Shown here piece by piece: positions 53,501 through 63,502 of a stretch of 64,000 nt of DNA. Source of the DNA: CAG-1782 sp964418255. GTDB lineage: Bacteria; Bacillota; Clostridia; Christensenellales; DTU072. A program made the translations under genes and the position numbers. The stretch spans positions 1 to 64,000 of the forward strand of contig CAYQKV010000009.1 of assembly GCA_964418255.1 (NCBI GenBank), in the 5' to 3' direction. The notes under the pieces are model-generated. The model did no database searches. It was given only the letters and a program-made list of their open reading frames with translations, and was not told the DNA's origin. Numbering within the stretch: the stretch's first letter is position 1; every line of letters begins with the position of its first letter.

Positions 53501-56500
53501 ACCGGGAGGACGCGAACAACCAGGATATAGCGCGGGTTAAATTCGTGCTCGAAGACCTCGTGCTCGACCCGACGAAAGAGATTACGAGAGAGAATATGCT
53601 CGTCTTCGAAAGCGAGGGCAAGTATTATTACAGAACGTATTACGGCAAACAAAGGCAGGTAAACGACGATTACATAGAAGTCGGAGACGACGGAACGGTG
53701 TACGTTTACTGGCTGGGAATAAGCGAAGTTCTGTTCCACGACGAGGGCGCGAATTTCTATTTCTTCGACAGAAACCGCGCGATAGAGAACGAGGACGGAG
53801 ACCACGCGTACATATCGGTGAGCACGGACAGAGACCTTTTGTTCGAGTACGACCCCGATTCGGTGGAAATAACCGAAGATTGCAAAACGCAGTACGCGCC
53901 GAGAACCAACGGCAGCTTTATGGGCGAGGTAAGAAGATACTTTATCACGTTCGAGAGCCTCGACTCGGGAGAACTCGGTAAGATAGAGAACCTTTATTAC
54001 AACGACGAGAGCGAATATCCGCAGTATTACAGCAAGGAAGACGAAGAATACGTCGTGGAAGTCTACGACGACGACGGCGTTCTCATTTCGAGTACGAAAA
54101 CGCCTATATCTCTCTACGTTATGGAACCGTGCGAACCCTTGCGTGAAAGCGTGGGCGTCAACGTAAAGACGGACGGTTCGACTACCCAGCTCAAAAACTT
54201 CAACGCGCGGTTCGTTATCGACTGGGAACTCGCGTCCGCGGACAAGAAAGGATATATGACGGTGACGGAAGTTATCGTCGCGCCGGGAATGATGGGCGAA
54301 ATATCCTTCCCGATAAGAATAATCGTGGTAAACAGGGAAATCGACACGAACGACTACGTGTCCGTCTACACGACGGAAGAGGAAGTCGCTTCCCGCGCGC
54401 CGGTAGTGGACGAAATCGACGTGGACCCGTACGACTACGCGCTTGCGAAATACGAATATCTGTCCGACACGGCTAATTTCAATCCCGCGATTCTGTACTC
54501 CCGCGAGAACATAGAGAGAGCGTATGCGGAAGCGGTGGCGGAATTCTCCGCGGCGTACTTTGCGCAGCCGAAATTCGCGTTCTCCATAGCGTTCGCCTGG
54601 CAGCAGAGTTATCTGTACGCCAACGACGTGGGCAACGCGTATATTGCGAGAAGTTACGACAACTACGCCGACGGCGTTCTTACGAGATACGATTGGAGTT
54701 ACGACGTATGCGAAAAGGGCAGCAACCTCGAATCCTCGGTTTCTCCCCTCGGCGGAACGATTTATCTCCACACTTATTTCCGCGGACAGCTTATTGCGTT
54801 GCGCGTGAACGTGGGCAAGAGAGAGTTCTCTCACCTCAAATTCTACGAGAGCGATACGTTCTCGCCGAAAACGTATAACGCGGACAACGGAAGCAACGAC
54901 GTTTACGTCAACGGCGTTTACAGAGGAAACTACTACGACGAAGACACTTACGAAATAGAAACGCAGCCGATTTTCGTCTTTACCGACGGAATAAGCGAGT
55001 ACGAATACGTGTTCGATATGAAAGTGGTCAGAGGACTGCTCAAAAACGGAGACGGAACGTATTCGGGCGCGTACGAAACCGACGACAGTTACGGGTTGAA
55101 ATGGGGTAATTCCGCGATACTCAACGTTACGAGCAAAGGCTCTTCCTACGGCGAATACGCGTACTCGTACCTGTATAAGGAAAGCGAATATACCGAACTC
55201 GAACAGCGTTACGACGCGCTCAGCGACGCGCAGAGGGCGAAGACGGTCAAGATTTTCCGTTCCGACAAGACGACGACCGAAGGAAGACTTTACGAAAGAG
55301 CCGCCGACGGCAGAGTGAGAATGAGAAACGTGTGGGCGTATTCCGAGATAGCGGGAATTCTCAGTTTAAGCGAACTGAGAGGAACCGTGTTTACGGTGGA
55401 ATACGGAACGGGAGAAGCGACGAAGTACGCTTCGGACAGAGTGGGCAACGCGATGATGAGGGATACCGACGTCGAGGGCGAAACCGTACTTTACAACCGT
55501 CCGTTCTACTACTTCTATCTGAGAAGCAACCCGACGCAACCCGTGCATTTAACCGAAGAAGAGTACGAACTTTACGTAGCGGGAGACGCGGAAACGAGAG
55601 CGAAATACGGTTTTAACACCGACAATTCCGACTCGATAACCACGGCGGGGCTCGACCTTTACTATCTGTTCAGACTGTACTTCTCCCTCGACAACAAACT
55701 GTACGCCATCAGCACGCTGTCGAACGGAATAATCGACCCCGAACACCTGGACGACCAGGCGGTGGGAGTGACCGACTTTTCGTTGATAGAACTGAGAATA
55801 GTCGCCGACTGTCCGCAACTCGACGTGGACGTGGCGGGGACGGAAACCGACAGACTGACGGGAGAACCGTTCGTTATGAACAAGGTGAACGCGGGAGACG
55901 CAACCGCGCTCGGGTATTACAAAGTAGACCCGCTCAACGCGGAAACGCTTTACCTTCCCGACTCGCTGGAAATTTATTTCGAGTACGAAGGGTTCGTAAG
56001 CACGCATACGTTCGGCGGACTGTCCTGGTGCGCGTATTTCGACGCGGACGGCAACCCCGTCTATACGTATTACGACGCGGAACTGGGCGCGTACGTGCCG
56101 ATTATCGAAGTCGTTACCGACGCGAGCGGACGTACGAGATATAAAGTGGCGATAGACGTGGAATCTCTTACCGAAGAGCTTATTTTCCGCGCTATGGTGA
56201 AGATAGGAAACGCGACGAGCGGTTACCGCGAAATAACCGTCGCCGTCAGAATACTCAGCAAAGACCCGACCAACGTGGACTTCTACGTCAACGCGACGGG
56301 AGAAAAACTGGAAACGCCCGCTACGGTGACGGAAGTCGTTTCGGGAAGCAATATGACGAAGTTTACGTACTATACGTATTACGCGAACACGTTCGAAAAC
56401 TTCGTGTTGCCCGACAGACTGCTTGCGACGTTCAGCGACGGACATACGCAGATTTACGTGCCTACCTGGGCGCCCGCGAAGACGGGAGCGGACTTTATAT

Positions 56501-59500
56501 TCGAGCCGAACACGGTGATGACGCTGGTTACCACGATAGGAACGGAAGGCGGAGTTACGGTGGATATTTACCTTGTCGTAGTCGTGGAGAATTACGAACT
56601 CAACAAGATGGAAGTAAACAACGAGTTCAGTTCTTACTACGTGACGGTAAAGAGCGAAAACGGAGAAATCCTCGACAGAAAAGTGACGGTGGGAAGTCTG
56701 TTTAAGCTCGACGGCAGGGAAATCGGGTACTATTATCAGAGCACGTCCGCGTACTACATTCATATCAGCACGGGCGCGGCGGAAGACGGAGATACTCCGG
56801 GCGGAGAAATCGGGCTGTACACGATGGACGCGGAGACGGGCAGATATATCTGGCGTAGGTCTGTGGGAGTATACGAATTCATAAGCGCGCTGTATTCGAG
56901 AGCGACGATAACCCTCAACAAGTACGAAACCGAGATGAATTCGCAGAAAATCATCAACGACGAAGCGTCGATATTCGACCATTCCGTGCTTATGAGACGG
57001 GGAACGTCCACTCTTACCGTGTCCATTAAAGAAGCGGCGACGGTAAAATACGAGTTCAGACCCGCCGAAGGAAACGCAAACGTAATGACCGTGGAGCTTA
57101 AATATACCGACCCCGGTACGGGAGTCGAGTATACCGCGGACGTAAATTCGGAAGGACTGCTTACCATAAGTTACAGAGACGTCGCGGTGAGAAACATAAG
57201 CTATGCGGAACTTGCGGCGTATATAATCGCCGAAAATATGGCGGAAAAATACGTCGAATGGAGAGTGGTCTCGGTCGACGGAAAGTACGAGGACGGAAAC
57301 GGCGTCGCGTTCGGACAGGGAACGGCGCTTTCCTCCTACGTAAGTTACAACTCCGACGAAAAGAGGGTCGATATAGACGCCGCCCTCGGACTCGGGGAGA
57401 ACGGGGAAATCGCGCTCAGAAACAACCTTAACAGAACGGTTACTATGGGTTATCGCGAACTCGTTTACAGACTGACGAACTATTACCGCTATCTGAGAGT
57501 GGCGGCGGGAACGACGAGAACGGTCGCGAATAAGAACATATCGGTCAAGAACCTGTACGAGATAATGGATATAAACGATATGCTTATCCGTCCGAGGGAT
57601 ACGGGAGACGCTATGCCCGACGGAAAATACGTCGTTGCGCTGGGAACGGGCGCGGGGTCTTACGATTTGCGCGCGAGACTGATATTCACGGGCGGATATT
57701 ACCTCACGCAGGATTCGAGAGGAACGGAGACGATAAACGTCAACGTATATACCGCGGGCGGCGCGGCGCAGTATTCGGACGGATATATCCTGGGCAACTC
57801 GGTGAGCGCGTCGGTTACCGCGATAGTGAACGACGGAACGAACAACACGAGAAGGTTTAACTACAACAGAAGCGCGACCGACGAAAAACTCACGGAATGG
57901 TACGTAGAGGTTATGGCGGGCGGCAACCCGACCAATATAAACAGAATAAGCGCGGGGGATATAATTTCTTATATTCCCGCGGACGCGATATATTCGACGG
58001 GAAGAGCGAGACAGATAACGATAAGCGCGCTCACGAGCGAAGGGTTCAGAATTACCCGCACGATAGTGTTCGAAGAACTGCCTACGAGTATGAACGACGG
58101 GTTCTCGGGCGGCAATCCGAACGCGCCGTTCGAAGAAACGCAGACGTTTGCGATAATGGACGGTCTGATAACCGTGGAAAACATATATGACTTTGCCTAC
58201 CCGAGCGTAGCGGAATACCTCGGAGCGACGGGTTATCTGCCGACCACGCTTACAGTGAGCGTAAACGGCAGACAGATAACGGTAAGCGGCGTGGAATGGA
58301 AAATCAATTCCGTGTGGTACGGCGCGCCCGATTCGGTGCTCGGCGGGCTTACTTATAAGGGAACGACGGGCAAATACGTTATGGCGACCGCGGACATTCT
58401 CGGATACACCGACAGCGCGGGAATAAGATACGGCGCGACGAGGATTTCTCTGTACGTTCAGATAAATTCCGCGGAAGTAATGATTCTTCCGTGGGAGACC
58501 GACGACAGAGGAAGCGGACTTGCTACGGAAACCCTCGAAGACGGCGGAAAGCGCGTTTACAGAGTGTATATCGACGCATACGCGGATACCGACGCGGTGA
58601 GAAGAGGAGCGATAAAGACGGACGATACGGGCAAGAGATACCTCGAACTTCCCTCCGAACTTCTCGCAAGCTACACGAGCGGAGAAACTTTCGCGTTTAA
58701 CAACGTAAGATACGTTTACGGCGGAACGAGGGCGGTAAACAGAATTTACTTCGACGCGCGGGGAATAGACGTAAGCACGATGACCTCTTCTTCGGGAGAT
58801 TTGTCGGGTATAAGCGTAGGACAGCTCAACGAAAGAGAGCTTGTCCTGAGCGTCGAACTCGGACTGGAACAGACCCTCGAAATAAGGTTCTATTTCCACA
58901 ATAAACGCCCGAAAGAGACCGAAGGGATAGTTTATTATACCGAGTATCTCGTAGACGGAAGCAGGGTACTGTACAGCGCCTTGCCCGAATCGGAAAAGGC
59001 GAAGAGAGTGGGCTCGACGAATAAATATCTGTTCGTCGAAGGAGAGGACGGATACGCGAAATCGGCGAACCTTCTGTACTATTACGAAGCGTACTACGTA
59101 AACGGCGTGCAGGTAAGATACAACACGCTCAGCGAAGAGGACAGGAACGCGGTTATCGAAGGAACGGAAGTGAAACTGTATACGGTGGGTTCGAGCGGAT
59201 ACGCGCTTAAAGCAAACCTTGTGTACAACGACGCGACCGCGGTAATAGATATCGACGATACCGCGATAAGAAACGCGATTTACGAAGAGAAGAGGAGTGA
59301 TTTTACCTCGTATCAGAGCGAAATGCTCGCGGGAGTAAACCTCATAAGGGTGGAAACCAACCTCGAAAACGTAATCGCGGCGGCGCAGGAGATAAGAAGC
59401 GGAATAAGGCTTGCGATAGACAGAATAGAAATCTCCGCGTCCGAAGTGGGAACGACGGCGGCGGCAATAAGCGAAAAACTGCTTGCCTGGACGACGGAAT

Positions 59501-62500
59501 TTTCGTTCAGAGGCGCGTACGACGAAAGCGCACTGCCGACGAGAAGAGCGTATGACGAAGACGAAAGTTATAACTATGCGCTAAGTAAGCTCAAAGAAGC
59601 GGCGAACGCGCTCGCGTTCTATGACGGAACGGAAATGGGTACGTACGTAAGTCTGATACTCGCTACCATCAGAGGAAGCGGTTCGGTTTCTTCGAAAGAA
59701 AGAACGATAAACGAAAGAATTGCGGGATATTTCGAAGAATTCGTGCTTAACGCGTATAACGCGGCGATAAGAGGTTGCGTAGAGAAAGAATACGAAAGGA
59801 TGTTTACCGCCGAACTCGAAGGGTTCACCGCCGAAGAGTACAACGACGCGATAAGTTATAAGAATATGACGGAAGCGGGCTTCGACGCGGACGCGGTTAT
59901 TTCGGATATTTACAGACTGCGTTCTATGGAAGCGAGCGGAATAAGCGCGGCTCTCGCGGCGAAACAGATAGATATTGCGAGAGCAGAAGCAATCGGGTTC
60001 GGGTTCGTCGCGCAGTATGAAGATTATACGGTGGGCGGCAGAAGAGTGAGCTATTCCGAACTGTCCGACGCGGACAAGAACGCCACGGTGCAGTACGAGG
60101 GCGGAGAAAAGGTCTTCGTATATATTAAGGGAGCGGCGGGACAGGCGCAGAAACTCAGCCTTACGTATACCTATGAAGAACTTGCCTATGCGGCGATAGT
60201 GCAGGCGATTATCGAAGCGTACGATTACGCGGACGGAACGACGGTAAGAGGGGACGAAAACGCCGCGGCGATTAAGAAAACGGTGGTTAAACTGTTCGAA
60301 AGCCGTCTCGACCTCAACAGACACAGATTCGGAGGCGCGGCGGTAAGCGGAAGTAAGGCGGAGACGTACACGCTCGACGCGTTCGTAAAAGACTACGCGT
60401 ATAACAGAACGGCGGCGAACCTTACGAAAAAGGTTATGAGAGCGTATCTCGTAAACGCCATAAGGGAAGGTATGGACTTCACCGCGCTGTCTTCGGGAAC
60501 GACGGAAGACAGAGAAAAATGGAACGAATACAAGGGACTGTACGGAAACGTGATAAGGTATTCGTACAATTCGATAACCAACTATTCCACGACGGTCAAC
60601 GCGCTTAGAAGAAGCCTTCTGAGCGGAGCGGGAATTACCGACGTACTTAGGAATTTGCTCGCTTCGGGAATAAAGAGCTTTACCGAGACGGTGTACGCGG
60701 AAGCGGAGTATATGGGCACGATAAAGGACATACAGGAAATCAACGGGCAGATAATCGACGTTTCGCGGTACGGGACGAGCGGATATTCCCTCGACAGATT
60801 CGCCGCGTTGCTCGACGAAAACCTCGCTATGTACTATATAGAACCGTACTATTCTTACCGCGCGGTGCCGTATAAGATACTGGTGTTCTTTACGGGAGAC
60901 GACAGAGCGGACGACGAAAGCGGAAGACCGTACGAGACGGAAATAACCTGGGGCACGGACGGAATAAGCGGCAACGTAAGCTACGCGGGAATTACGGGAA
61001 CGCTTACGGGAACCCTCGTTTCGGGAGTTACCGGAGAGAGCACAACGTTGCATATCGCGGCGATAGTGGCAAGAAGAGTGCTTGCGGACGAAGAAAAGAG
61101 CGTGACGACGGAGTATATCGAAGACGGGCTTGTTTACGCGACGGAAAGTACGACCGGCGGAAAACTTACCGAAGACGGACTATATTATATGTATAAGGCG
61201 AGAGCGGGATACGTTTACTACTACGAGTTCGACGCGAGCCTTACTACGACGGACGACTATACGGCGAACGGAAAGATAGCGTATACGCTGAGGTATGAAG
61301 ACAGATTCGGCGTAAAGAAGATGTCGGAGTTCGCGGGGTACGACGCAACCGCGACGATAATATATGCGTTCGTGAACGAATACGGCGAGACGGGCAGACT
61401 GGAAAGACAGTCGCTGTACGTATATAACCCGTTCGAGTTCTCGCAGAGCAACGATATGCCCAAGGGAATAATGGTCGGCGGACAAATGATGACGGTGCGC
61501 TGGAACAACGTGGGAATTCAGCCTACGGGCAACATAACCACGGTTACCGACGGGTCGAGACAGGTAGTTAAGGGCAGAGTGGAGAGCGACGCGGGACAGG
61601 AAGTCGAGATGAGCGTGTTCGTGGCGAAATGGAGCTACGCGGGATTCTATCGCAGAACGGACGCGGCGAGCGGAACGGCGTTCGAGGTCGAGGGAGAAGA
61701 ACAGAGGTTCGTATATATGAACCCGCTCAGTTTCTACTTCTCGGCGTATACGCCGTATTCTGCGGAAGACTATTACCTTGTAGCGTTTGCCGTAAGCATA
61801 ATTATGCCCGACCCGACGACGGGAGAAAAGGGAGTAAGAAGAATAGTCTTCGAAAAGGACGCGTCGGGCGCGTTTACGGGAGTCAAAGTACAGGAAAAAG
61901 ACGAAGGGTTCGTCAGAAAGCTGTTCTATCCCGAAGACAGCAGACTGTTCGAATACGGAACGGACGACGACACGATGGCGGCGGTCAACGCGAGAAAGAG
62001 ATACGTTATTTACTGGGAAGCGTTGCAGAAGAACAGAGTCGTCAACAACCAGTTGTCGCAACAGAGCGGATGCCTCGTATACCTCGGCAACGAAGACGTC
62101 GGACAGTTCACTCTCGACGGACTTAAAGAACAGAGCGATACGACCGCGCCGACGAGAGCGGTGTACAGTTGCGAAAGAATGACGATTTCCGAAATCGCGT
62201 TCGTAACCCTCGACGGGCTTACCGTGGAGAAAAACGGAGACGTCGTTACGTTCGTGTGCGGCGAGACGGGAATAAGCTATACGCTTGATATTAGAAACCT
62301 CGCGTTCGTGTGCGGCGAGTGCGGAGAAACCCATCTCGCGGGCGAAACGGGAGAACTCGTTCTCGAATGCGAAAACGCGACGTGCGGTTCGTACGGACAC
62401 AAGGTGTATTACAATACGATAGACGGAAGCGCGAGATGCGACGACGAAGTATGCAAACTGTACGAAGAAATCAAAGACGTACTGCTCGCGCAGAACGGAC

Positions 62501-63453
62501 AGGCGGCGGTGGCGGTTTCCCCCGACGGATACCTGCCGACGACGGGAGACGTGGTTTTAAGAGAAAACAACGTGCATTACCGCAGAGACGAACTGAGAAT
62601 AAGGTTCTTGTGGAACAACAACTTCGAAAGCACGGTAACCGGACTTATGAGGTTTGTAAGAAGCGCGTATCCCGACGTAGAGGAAGCGTCGGTGAGAAAC
62701 TACGCGATAAACCTCATTATGACGTGGGACGAGATAAGCGAAAACGAACGGCAGGAAATAATCGACCTTGCCAAAGACTATATGCGTTCGGAAAACGAGT
62801 ATCTCGGAGACAACTACACCGACGAAATGTGTTCGAGAGACGCGTACGCCTTGCTCGCGGTCAACGAGAGGTACGATTATAACTCGGATATAAACAGATT
62901 GCGCGGCGGCGGTAACAACAACGTGCTCGCGACGGTGCTTATAAGCGTGAAAAACGGTTCCGCGGTGTATACGGGAACGCTCACCGTCAAAGTGCTGTTT
63001 GCCGACTACTCGCCGATAGCGTATTACCGCAAGAGAGGAAACGCCTACGAAAACGTGACGGGCGCGCTTACGAAAGCGGAATACGACGCGGCGATAAGAA
63101 ACGGACAGAGGTTCTGCGACGAACTGTACATAGCGGTGAGAGCGGAATACTGGAATATGGCGCAAAATAAAAACGCGTACGAAACCGACGGGCTCAATTC
63201 GGTGGTGCCTTACGACAATATCGGCGACGATATGTATAAATTGTTGCAGATATACGCCGAGAGAAACGCTTTCGACAGAACGGGAGCCAAACGCGACTTC
63301 GTGGGCAACGACGGAGCGGACAAACAGTATCTCGTAAGAATAACCGACATAGAGTGGGAGTACGACGAAGGAACGGGAAGGATAACTTCGAAGAGTTTCA
63401 CGCTGGACGGAACGAAATACGAGTACGACCTGTTGCAGATGATATTGCAGTAA
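50575..63453 (+). CDS. giant lipoprotein of unknown function (4292 residues)
   Basis: Start ATG 50575 behind GGGAGG; lipobox LSAC (Cys28). I recognise no catalytic domain. Visible structure: three copies of a module in the first 800 residues, each with a short x-IGL-Y/A strand followed by an aromatic W/L-x-N/D-I strand (NEVLIGLYFDG..ILYLNIQG; GELMIGLYYRE..AWLDISGM; STIIIGLASDD..VWVNIACV), reminiscent of LppX/LolA-like lipoprotein folds. Later, a ~50-residue unit with Y-x-x-L-S/P-x-x-D/E-K/R-N/A occurs near 1545, 2785, 2840 and 3150. A cysteine ribbon (CGECGETH, CENATCGSYGH, CDDEVC) lies near 3905-3960. Strongly acidic, Tyr-rich, no sorting signal. The codons TTA, CTA and TCA are nearly absent. 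A related lipoprotein gene follows 50 nt downstream. Confidence 0.9.
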   Translation: MGTKNGLFKKLLLCVLAALMLSLVLSACELEDPVRESTYYINDNQSNYYNKDHTTTDEAVDEFTDSITALRKYLDSESFVDSGYYMGVDFDIDVLDPENNTAGNFALRIQSYLYTYPYEDDDGNPIYKYYENGRYYDENNEEGTRTLVSALEIHNEAIKKSDICIEWYNGATNEVLIGLYFDGINSNADSPGNILYLNIQGYKRSFPDFGDTVLYQQLIRLLVNLSVEGILESLGLQGDAGTGSINSTMSSLVGENYKRVVNGDLVSLLFYSVTLDAIAGNVNDLIYDILGVFGRKWDPMTNKFLGFKFSTVANAIIQSINADMRAIISPDKSDVSDVLTNAEFAFAGVVNSYDVLYTYTSNIKFDYGWTYPETLKLDTDYYTMFDYGNYEFDGLLYVPAWDAQFDAEIKTDIQQYDNSTNNVFMEFRDIANGELMIGLYYREERAWLDISGMAYMYGWVDVESLGFPQVWDDHLDLAEVLGKFFRIINNTIVSIVDSILDPASSDKENKVLEYLMAKTSFTEKDPEDIFSINSETLQLDIELVKQMLEETGVGSFSTRQIINILDSMLPYTMDQIAIMLGIASAEIMLEKTYFTLTWDVDEQEFTIIMYTNVGVTPGEPSTMIFQLELVPIHFGEYVPITEIDFTNFKPLGEIYTYSGTLRGNFIFSSQETVDLSKLLSATIGESSGLNTPYVLAQNAGLSFTLVYDQFVKDQYADGRWKLAGRSAFELTVWLTGSESTIIIGLASDDVCFNNEVYKDLPAREDELGYVWVNIACVTKNGTQVIPKMKIREDVFMASMSAYMNNETSIEDDVSSFADNDFNLSLTSIITALCKDAYVIAAADQLEITSSNETLQNLFRVNGLIGNIKVDAGFEYRVKGLESIRKQYLMYEVGFFDNITGNSPYDTALHDRLPVFFYEDYMDDYDPLKYDFLVYKDNVILDDGTMILAGTIYLFELGARRVVSRQNIDYPSNSFFNREDANNQDIARVKFVLEDLVLDPTKEITRENMLVFESEGKYYYRTYYGKQRQVNDDYIEVGDDGTVYVYWLGISEVLFHDEGANFYFFDRNRAIENEDGDHAYISVSTDRDLLFEYDPDSVEITEDCKTQYAPRTNGSFMGEVRRYFITFESLDSGELGKIENLYYNDESEYPQYYSKEDEEYVVEVYDDDGVLISSTKTPISLYVMEPCEPLRESVGVNVKTDGSTTQLKNFNARFVIDWELASADKKGYMTVTEVIVAPGMMGEISFPIRIIVVNREIDTNDYVSVYTTEEEVASRAPVVDEIDVDPYDYALAKYEYLSDTANFNPAILYSRENIERAYAEAVAEFSAAYFAQPKFAFSIAFAWQQSYLYANDVGNAYIARSYDNYADGVLTRYDWSYDVCEKGSNLESSVSPLGGTIYLHTYFRGQLIALRVNVGKREFSHLKFYESDTFSPKTYNADNGSNDVYVNGVYRGNYYDEDTYEIETQPIFVFTDGISEYEYVFDMKVVRGLLKNGDGTYSGAYETDDSYGLKWGNSAILNVTSKGSSYGEYAYSYLYKESEYTELEQRYDALSDAQRAKTVKIFRSDKTTTEGRLYERAADGRVRMRNVWAYSEIAGILSLSELRGTVFTVEYGTGEATKYASDRVGNAMMRDTDVEGETVLYNRPFYYFYLRSNPTQPVHLTEEEYELYVAGDAETRAKYGFNTDNSDSITTAGLDLYYLFRLYFSLDNKLYAISTLSNGIIDPEHLDDQAVGVTDFSLIELRIVADCPQLDVDVAGTETDRLTGEPFVMNKVNAGDATALGYYKVDPLNAETLYLPDSLEIYFEYEGFVSTHTFGGLSWCAYFDADGNPVYTYYDAELGAYVPIIEVVTDASGRTRYKVAIDVESLTEELIFRAMVKIGNATSGYREITVAVRILSKDPTNVDFYVNATGEKLETPATVTEVVSGSNMTKFTYYTYYANTFENFVLPDRLLATFSDGHTQIYVPTWAPAKTGADFIFEPNTVMTLVTTIGTEGGVTVDIYLVVVVENYELNKMEVNNEFSSYYVTVKSENGEILDRKVTVGSLFKLDGREIGYYYQSTSAYYIHISTGAAEDGDTPGGEIGLYTMDAETGRYIWRRSVGVYEFISALYSRATITLNKYETEMNSQKIINDEASIFDHSVLMRRGTSTLTVSIKEAATVKYEFRPAEGNANVMTVELKYTDPGTGVEYTADVNSEGLLTISYRDVAVRNISYAELAAYIIAENMAEKYVEWRVVSVDGKYEDGNGVAFGQGTALSSYVSYNSDEKRVDIDAALGLGENGEIALRNNLNRTVTMGYRELVYRLTNYYRYLRVAAGTTRTVANKNISVKNLYEIMDINDMLIRPRDTGDAMPDGKYVVALGTGAGSYDLRARLIFTGGYYLTQDSRGTETINVNVYTAGGAAQYSDGYILGNSVSASVTAIVNDGTNNTRRFNYNRSATDEKLTEWYVEVMAGGNPTNINRISAGDIISYIPADAIYSTGRARQITISALTSEGFRITRTIVFEELPTSMNDGFSGGNPNAPFEETQTFAIMDGLITVENIYDFAYPSVAEYLGATGYLPTTLTVSVNGRQITVSGVEWKINSVWYGAPDSVLGGLTYKGTTGKYVMATADILGYTDSAGIRYGATRISLYVQINSAEVMILPWETDDRGSGLATETLEDGGKRVYRVYIDAYADTDAVRRGAIKTDDTGKRYLELPSELLASYTSGETFAFNNVRYVYGGTRAVNRIYFDARGIDVSTMTSSSGDLSGISVGQLNERELVLSVELGLEQTLEIRFYFHNKRPKETEGIVYYTEYLVDGSRVLYSALPESEKAKRVGSTNKYLFVEGEDGYAKSANLLYYYEAYYVNGVQVRYNTLSEEDRNAVIEGTEVKLYTVGSSGYALKANLVYNDATAVIDIDDTAIRNAIYEEKRSDFTSYQSEMLAGVNLIRVETNLENVIAAAQEIRSGIRLAIDRIEISASEVGTTAAAISEKLLAWTTEFSFRGAYDESALPTRRAYDEDESYNYALSKLKEAANALAFYDGTEMGTYVSLILATIRGSGSVSSKERTINERIAGYFEEFVLNAYNAAIRGCVEKEYERMFTAELEGFTAEEYNDAISYKNMTEAGFDADAVISDIYRLRSMEASGISAALAAKQIDIARAEAIGFGFVAQYEDYTVGGRRVSYSELSDADKNATVQYEGGEKVFVYIKGAAGQAQKLSLTYTYEELAYAAIVQAIIEAYDYADGTTVRGDENAAAIKKTVVKLFESRLDLNRHRFGGAAVSGSKAETYTLDAFVKDYAYNRTAANLTKKVMRAYLVNAIREGMDFTALSSGTTEDREKWNEYKGLYGNVIRYSYNSITNYSTTVNALRRSLLSGAGITDVLRNLLASGIKSFTETVYAEAEYMGTIKDIQEINGQIIDVSRYGTSGYSLDRFAALLDENLAMYYIEPYYSYRAVPYKILVFFTGDDRADDESGRPYETEITWGTDGISGNVSYAGITGTLTGTLVSGVTGESTTLHIAAIVARRVLADEEKSVTTEYIEDGLVYATESTTGGKLTEDGLYYMYKARAGYVYYYEFDASLTTTDDYTANGKIAYTLRYEDRFGVKKMSEFAGYDATATIIYAFVNEYGETGRLERQSLYVYNPFEFSQSNDMPKGIMVGGQMMTVRWNNVGIQPTGNITTVTDGSRQVVKGRVESDAGQEVEMSVFVAKWSYAGFYRRTDAASGTAFEVEGEEQRFVYMNPLSFYFSAYTPYSAEDYYLVAFAVSIIMPDPTTGEKGVRRIVFEKDASGAFTGVKVQEKDEGFVRKLFYPEDSRLFEYGTDDDTMAAVNARKRYVIYWEALQKNRVVNNQLSQQSGCLVYLGNEDVGQFTLDGLKEQSDTTAPTRAVYSCERMTISEIAFVTLDGLTVEKNGDVVTFVCGETGISYTLDIRNLAFVCGECGETHLAGETGELVLECENATCGSYGHKVYYNTIDGSARCDDEVCKLYEEIKDVLLAQNGQAAVAVSPDGYLPTTGDVVLRENNVHYRRDELRIRFLWNNNFESTVTGLMRFVRSAYPDVEEASVRNYAINLIMTWDEISENERQEIIDLAKDYMRSENEYLGDNYTDEMCSRDAYALLAVNERYDYNSDINRLRGGGNNNVLATVLISVKNGSAVYTGTLTVKVLFADYSPIAYYRKRGNAYENVTGALTKAEYDAAIRNGQRFCDELYIAVRAEYWNMAQNKNAYETDGLNSVVPYDNIGDDMYKLLQIYAERNAFDRTGAKRDFVGNDGADKQYLVRITDIEWEYDEGTGRITSKSFTLDGTKYEYDLLQMILQ

Positions 63454-63502
63454 AGAGAAAAAGGAAAAGAAATAACGCTTGAATAAAAGAGCGGAGGAAG
63501 AG

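Noticed and set aside
55549..58899. Antisense open frame of 1116 codons within the second giant gene
   Set aside because: It has no ribosome binding site, an Arg/Val/Tyr/His-rich composition and no recognisable domain. It stays open because the sense gene hardly uses TTA, CTA and TCA codons.
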